Part shown: piece by piece, positions 34,723-36,528 of the stretch | Numbering within the stretch: the stretch's first letter is position 1 | How the letters are laid out: each line of letters starts with the position of its first letter | Origin: Bacteroidales bacterium | Lineage (GTDB): Bacteria; Bacteroidota; Bacteroidia; Bacteroidales; UBA932 | Assembly (NCBI GenBank): GCA_017548445.1 | Contig: JAFYZZ010000025.1 | Span: 1-36,528 of the forward strand | DNA length: 36,528 bases | Direction of reading: 5' to 3' | Notes under the pieces: model-generated | Seen by the model: the letters and a program-made list of their open reading frames with translations, nothing else | The model's database searches: none | Told to the model about the DNA's origin: nothing | Translations under genes and position numbers: made by a program

Positions 34723-35898
34723 ATGAACAAAAGGATAATTCCCGTGGCGCTTTCGCTACTCCTTGCTTTGACGGCATCCGCCCAACAGTCGAACGTGAAC
34801 CTCAGCTACAACCCTCAGAAGGACACCGAAGGGTTGATCCCCTTCAGCGCGAATCTGAATTCGCCGCAGGTGAATGACGACCATACCGTCATTTTCCGGC
34901 TCAGGGCCCCGAAGGCGGAGTCTGTCGCCCTCTCGGGCGCGATGACTACGGTGATGGGCGTCCGGGGGAACATTCCTTTTACCAAGGGAGAAGACGGCAT
35001 CTGGACCCTTACCATCGGCCCGCTCCCGGTCGATATGTACCAGTACAATCTCGTCGTGGACGGAGTCAGTATGGCCGATCCCAATAATACCTACGCCGCC
35101 TTTACGGCAATGCCTCCTTACAGCGAGCTCATCGTCCACGGCGACGGACCGTCCTGGTGGGACGCCAAGGATGTGCCTCACGGGGCCGTCACCCGTCATA
35201 TCTACTACAGCCCTGTCACCAAGGGGGAGCGTGAGATCTATGTGTATACCCCTCCTCAGTACGATCCGCAGAAGGCATATCCCGTCCTCTATCTGATGGG
35301 CGGAAGCGGCGAGCTCCCGTCGAACTGGATGTATGACGGACGCGTGAACTTCATTATGGACAATCTTCTCGCGGAAGGGAAGGCCGAGCCGATGCTGATC
35401 GCGCTCGTGAACAATCAGGTCATTCACCGCAACCATCCTCAGCACGCCGAGCTCACTTTCGATATTATGGAGCGCGAGTACCGCGAGGCCGTCATCCCGT
35501 TCGTCGACAGTCATTACAAGACCATCGCCAATCCTCACGGCCGTGCCATTTCCGGCCTGTCGATGGGTGGCCGTCACACGATTTTCGTGGGCCTGAAGTC
35601 TCTGGATCTCTTCGCAAACTTCGGCGTCCTCAGCGCAGGTGACAACACCCCCGAGCAGACCCTTGGCGGATTCCTCAATGACCCGAAAGCCAATGACAAG
35701 GTGGACTATCTGTTCATCGGCCAGGGAGGTGCGGAAGAGAAGGGAATGTTCAATGTTCGCGTCAAGGGCCTCAGGGATGCCCTCGACCAGCACGGAATCG
35801 AATACGAGTACTTCTGTATCGGTGAGACCGGCCACGACTGGTCGACCTGGCGGCATCTCCTCTATTACGGATTCCTCCCGAAACTCTGGAAGAAATAG
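34723..35898 (+). CDS. Secreted CE1-type esterase with N-terminal E-set/CBM48-like domain
   Basis: 391-aa secreted protein. The signal peptide is residues 1-20 (LLLALTASAQ). An N-terminal Ig-like/CBM48-type domain (residues ~35-135: TVIFRLRAPKAESVALSG, GIWTLTIGPLPVDMYQYNLVVDG) precedes an esterase-D/CE1 alpha/beta hydrolase (REIYVYTPPQYDPQKAYPVLYLMGG). The nucleophile is Ser280 in GLSMGGRH and the catalytic His371 is in TGHDWSTWR. This two-domain layout is typical of feruloyl or acetyl-xylan esterases of rumen and gut Bacteroidales. Its substrate is inferred as plant cell-wall esters. G+C and codon use (more CCT, ATT) look less extreme than in the housekeeping genes. Confidence 0.9.
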   Translation: MNKRIIPVALSLLLALTASAQQSNVNLSYNPQKDTEGLIPFSANLNSPQVNDDHTVIFRLRAPKAESVALSGAMTTVMGVRGNIPFTKGEDGIWTLTIGPLPVDMYQYNLVVDGVSMADPNNTYAAFTAMPPYSELIVHGDGPSWWDAKDVPHGAVTRHIYYSPVTKGEREIYVYTPPQYDPQKAYPVLYLMGGSGELPSNWMYDGRVNFIMDNLLAEGKAEPMLIALVNNQVIHRNHPQHAELTFDIMEREYREAVIPFVDSHYKTIANPHGRAISGLSMGGRHTIFVGLKSLDLFANFGVLSAGDNTPEQTLGGFLNDPKANDKVDYLFIGQGGAEEKGMFNVRVKGLRDALDQHGIEYEYFCIGETGHDWSTWRHLLYYGFLPKLWKK

Positions 35899-35932
35899 AC
35901 CGGCTTTCAGGGGCCGTATTTGATAAAATAAG

Positions 35933-35964
35933 ACAGCGGGATAAACAATTGTTTATCCCGCTGT
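35933..35964. terminator. Perfect 32-nt palindrome after the esterase gene
   Basis: ACAGCGGGATAAAC and its exact complement flank AATT, itself a palindrome. As RNA it forms a 14-bp stem with a 4-nt loop. The following sequence (TAATCAGTTTC) is only weakly T-rich, so termination is likely but not certain. It could also be a regulator site. Confidence 0.6.
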
Positions 35965-36034
35965 TAATCAGTTTCAATAAACTCCGGGAAGCCACTGGAT
36001 AGCGAACGGTATGCCGGTGAACCCGTAACAATGC

Positions 36035-36065
36035 TTTGATTATTCAGCCAAAACCGCTATTTTTA
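36035..36065 (+). promoter_or_regulatory. Probable promoter of the GH2 gene
   Basis: TTTG (36035-36038), a 19-nt spacer, and TATTTTTA (36058-36065, one mismatch) give a good -33/-7 pair, 31 nt before the ATG at 36097. The rest of the 35965-36096 gap shows no gene. Confidence 0.55.
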
Positions 36066-36096
36066 CCTATGTAGTCAGCTAAAGCCAGCATCTTCT

Positions 36097-36528
36097 ATGA
36101 ACTTACGCAATCATCCCATTACCTTCATCCTATGCCTTATGGCCCTGCAGCCGTCATCTGCGCAGGACAAACCATTCCTGGAGGACCTCCCCTACTATCT
36201 GGAGAACCTTGCTGTGTTCGAGGTTGGCCAGGAACCCGGACGGGCATATCATATCCCCGCACAGAGCATATCCCTGAACGGCAAATGGCGTTTCCAGTAC
36301 TTCGAGTCTCCATATGACGTGCCCGAGGACTTCTTCAAGCCTTCGTTCAACGCGCGCAAATGGCCCGTGATCGAAGTGCCGTCCAACTGGGAAATGCAGG
36401 GATTCGGTCAGGCGATATTCCGCAATGTAAGCGCCCCGTTCGTAGTGACTATGCCGGAATCCCTCCTGGCGCAATACCGCCGCACACTGGAGGATCCCAA
36501 TGCCACGGAGCAGCAGAAAAGGATGGCA
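36097..36528 (+). CDS. Glycoside hydrolase family 2 (beta-galactosidase-like), N-terminal part
   Basis: The first 144 codons of a gene running off the right edge. The signal peptide (HPITFILCLMALQPSSAQD) is followed by the GH2 sugar-binding domain start: PYYLENLAVFEVGQEPGRAYHIP, SLNGKWRFQYFESPYDVPEDFF and WPVIEVPSNWEMQGFGQAIFRN are the standard LacZ-type opening. The catalytic TIM barrel is outside the window, so exact activity is open (beta-galactosidase, beta-glucuronidase or beta-mannosidase). It follows the esterase gene and suggests a polysaccharide-utilisation region to the right. Confidence 0.92.
   Translation, partial: MNLRNHPITFILCLMALQPSSAQDKPFLEDLPYYLENLAVFEVGQEPGRAYHIPAQSISLNGKWRFQYFESPYDVPEDFFKPSFNARKWPVIEVPSNWEMQGFGQAIFRNVSAPFVVTMPESLLAQYRRTLEDPNATEQQKRMA

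Overview
The window is a protein-dense piece of a high-G+C chromosome (roughly 60% G+C by eye) from a member of the Bacteroidota, most likely an uncultured gut- or rumen-type Bacteroidales. The evidence is the gene order pdxJ <- -> nadK-uppS-bamA-ompH, the Bacteroidota-type omega subunit next to bamD, lipoproteins ending in short C-x-x signals, absence of Shine-Dalgarno sequences, and many TAnnTTTG promoter boxes of the Bacteroidetes primary sigma factor. I cannot assign a genus. No rRNA, tRNA, CRISPR array, transposase or prophage gene was seen.

Layout. 1-4.8 kb: 3' part of polA (with a palindromic repeat-like in-frame stretch at the window edge), a sigma-70-family factor overlapping it, a zinc-site Fur regulator, radC and miaB. 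4.9-7.8 kb: an envelope/regulation operon (LEA-like lipoprotein, SPOR-domain protein, rpoN, a second Fur-family protein). 7.8-11.5 kb: trxB, bamD, rpoZ-like omega, recN. 11.5-11.7 kb: a 139-bp inverted-repeat element. 11.8-16.0 kb: a TMEM43-family membrane protein, convergent with a three-gene unit (membrane-anchored OmpH-like protein, GT4 glycosyltransferase, periplasmic binding protein). 16.1-21.7 kb: divergent pdxJ and nadK-uppS-bamA-skp, linking NAD(P), undecaprenyl carrier and outer-membrane assembly. 21.7-26.0 kb: korA-korB-gdhA, which together can make 2-oxoglutarate with ferredoxin and aminate it to glutamate. 26.1-29.6 kb: UvrD/PcrA-like helicase and RmuC. 29.7-34.6 kb: small lipoprotein, type-B carboxylesterase, rubrerythrin, MATE exporter, HD-domain phosphohydrolase, RidA. 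34.7 kb-end: secreted CE1-type esterase and the start of a GH2 glycosidase, probably the edge of a glycan-degradation locus.

Most genes are conserved housekeeping genes. The strongest unexplained signal is not a gene: the tetranucleotide CATG is almost absent. I found ten copies in 36.5 kb, none in the first 22.2 kb, and nine of the ten lie in korA-rmuC. Synonymous codons before ATG are shifted to avoid it (ATT-ATG, GAT-ATG, AAT-ATG). Other points are promoters only 4-12 nt from start codons (near-leaderless mRNAs), palindromic divergent promoters, a promoter box directly in front of a hairpin between gdhA and uvrD, and two possibly related interspersed repeats, one translated inside polA. 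I saw no clear evidence for a new multi-gene system.
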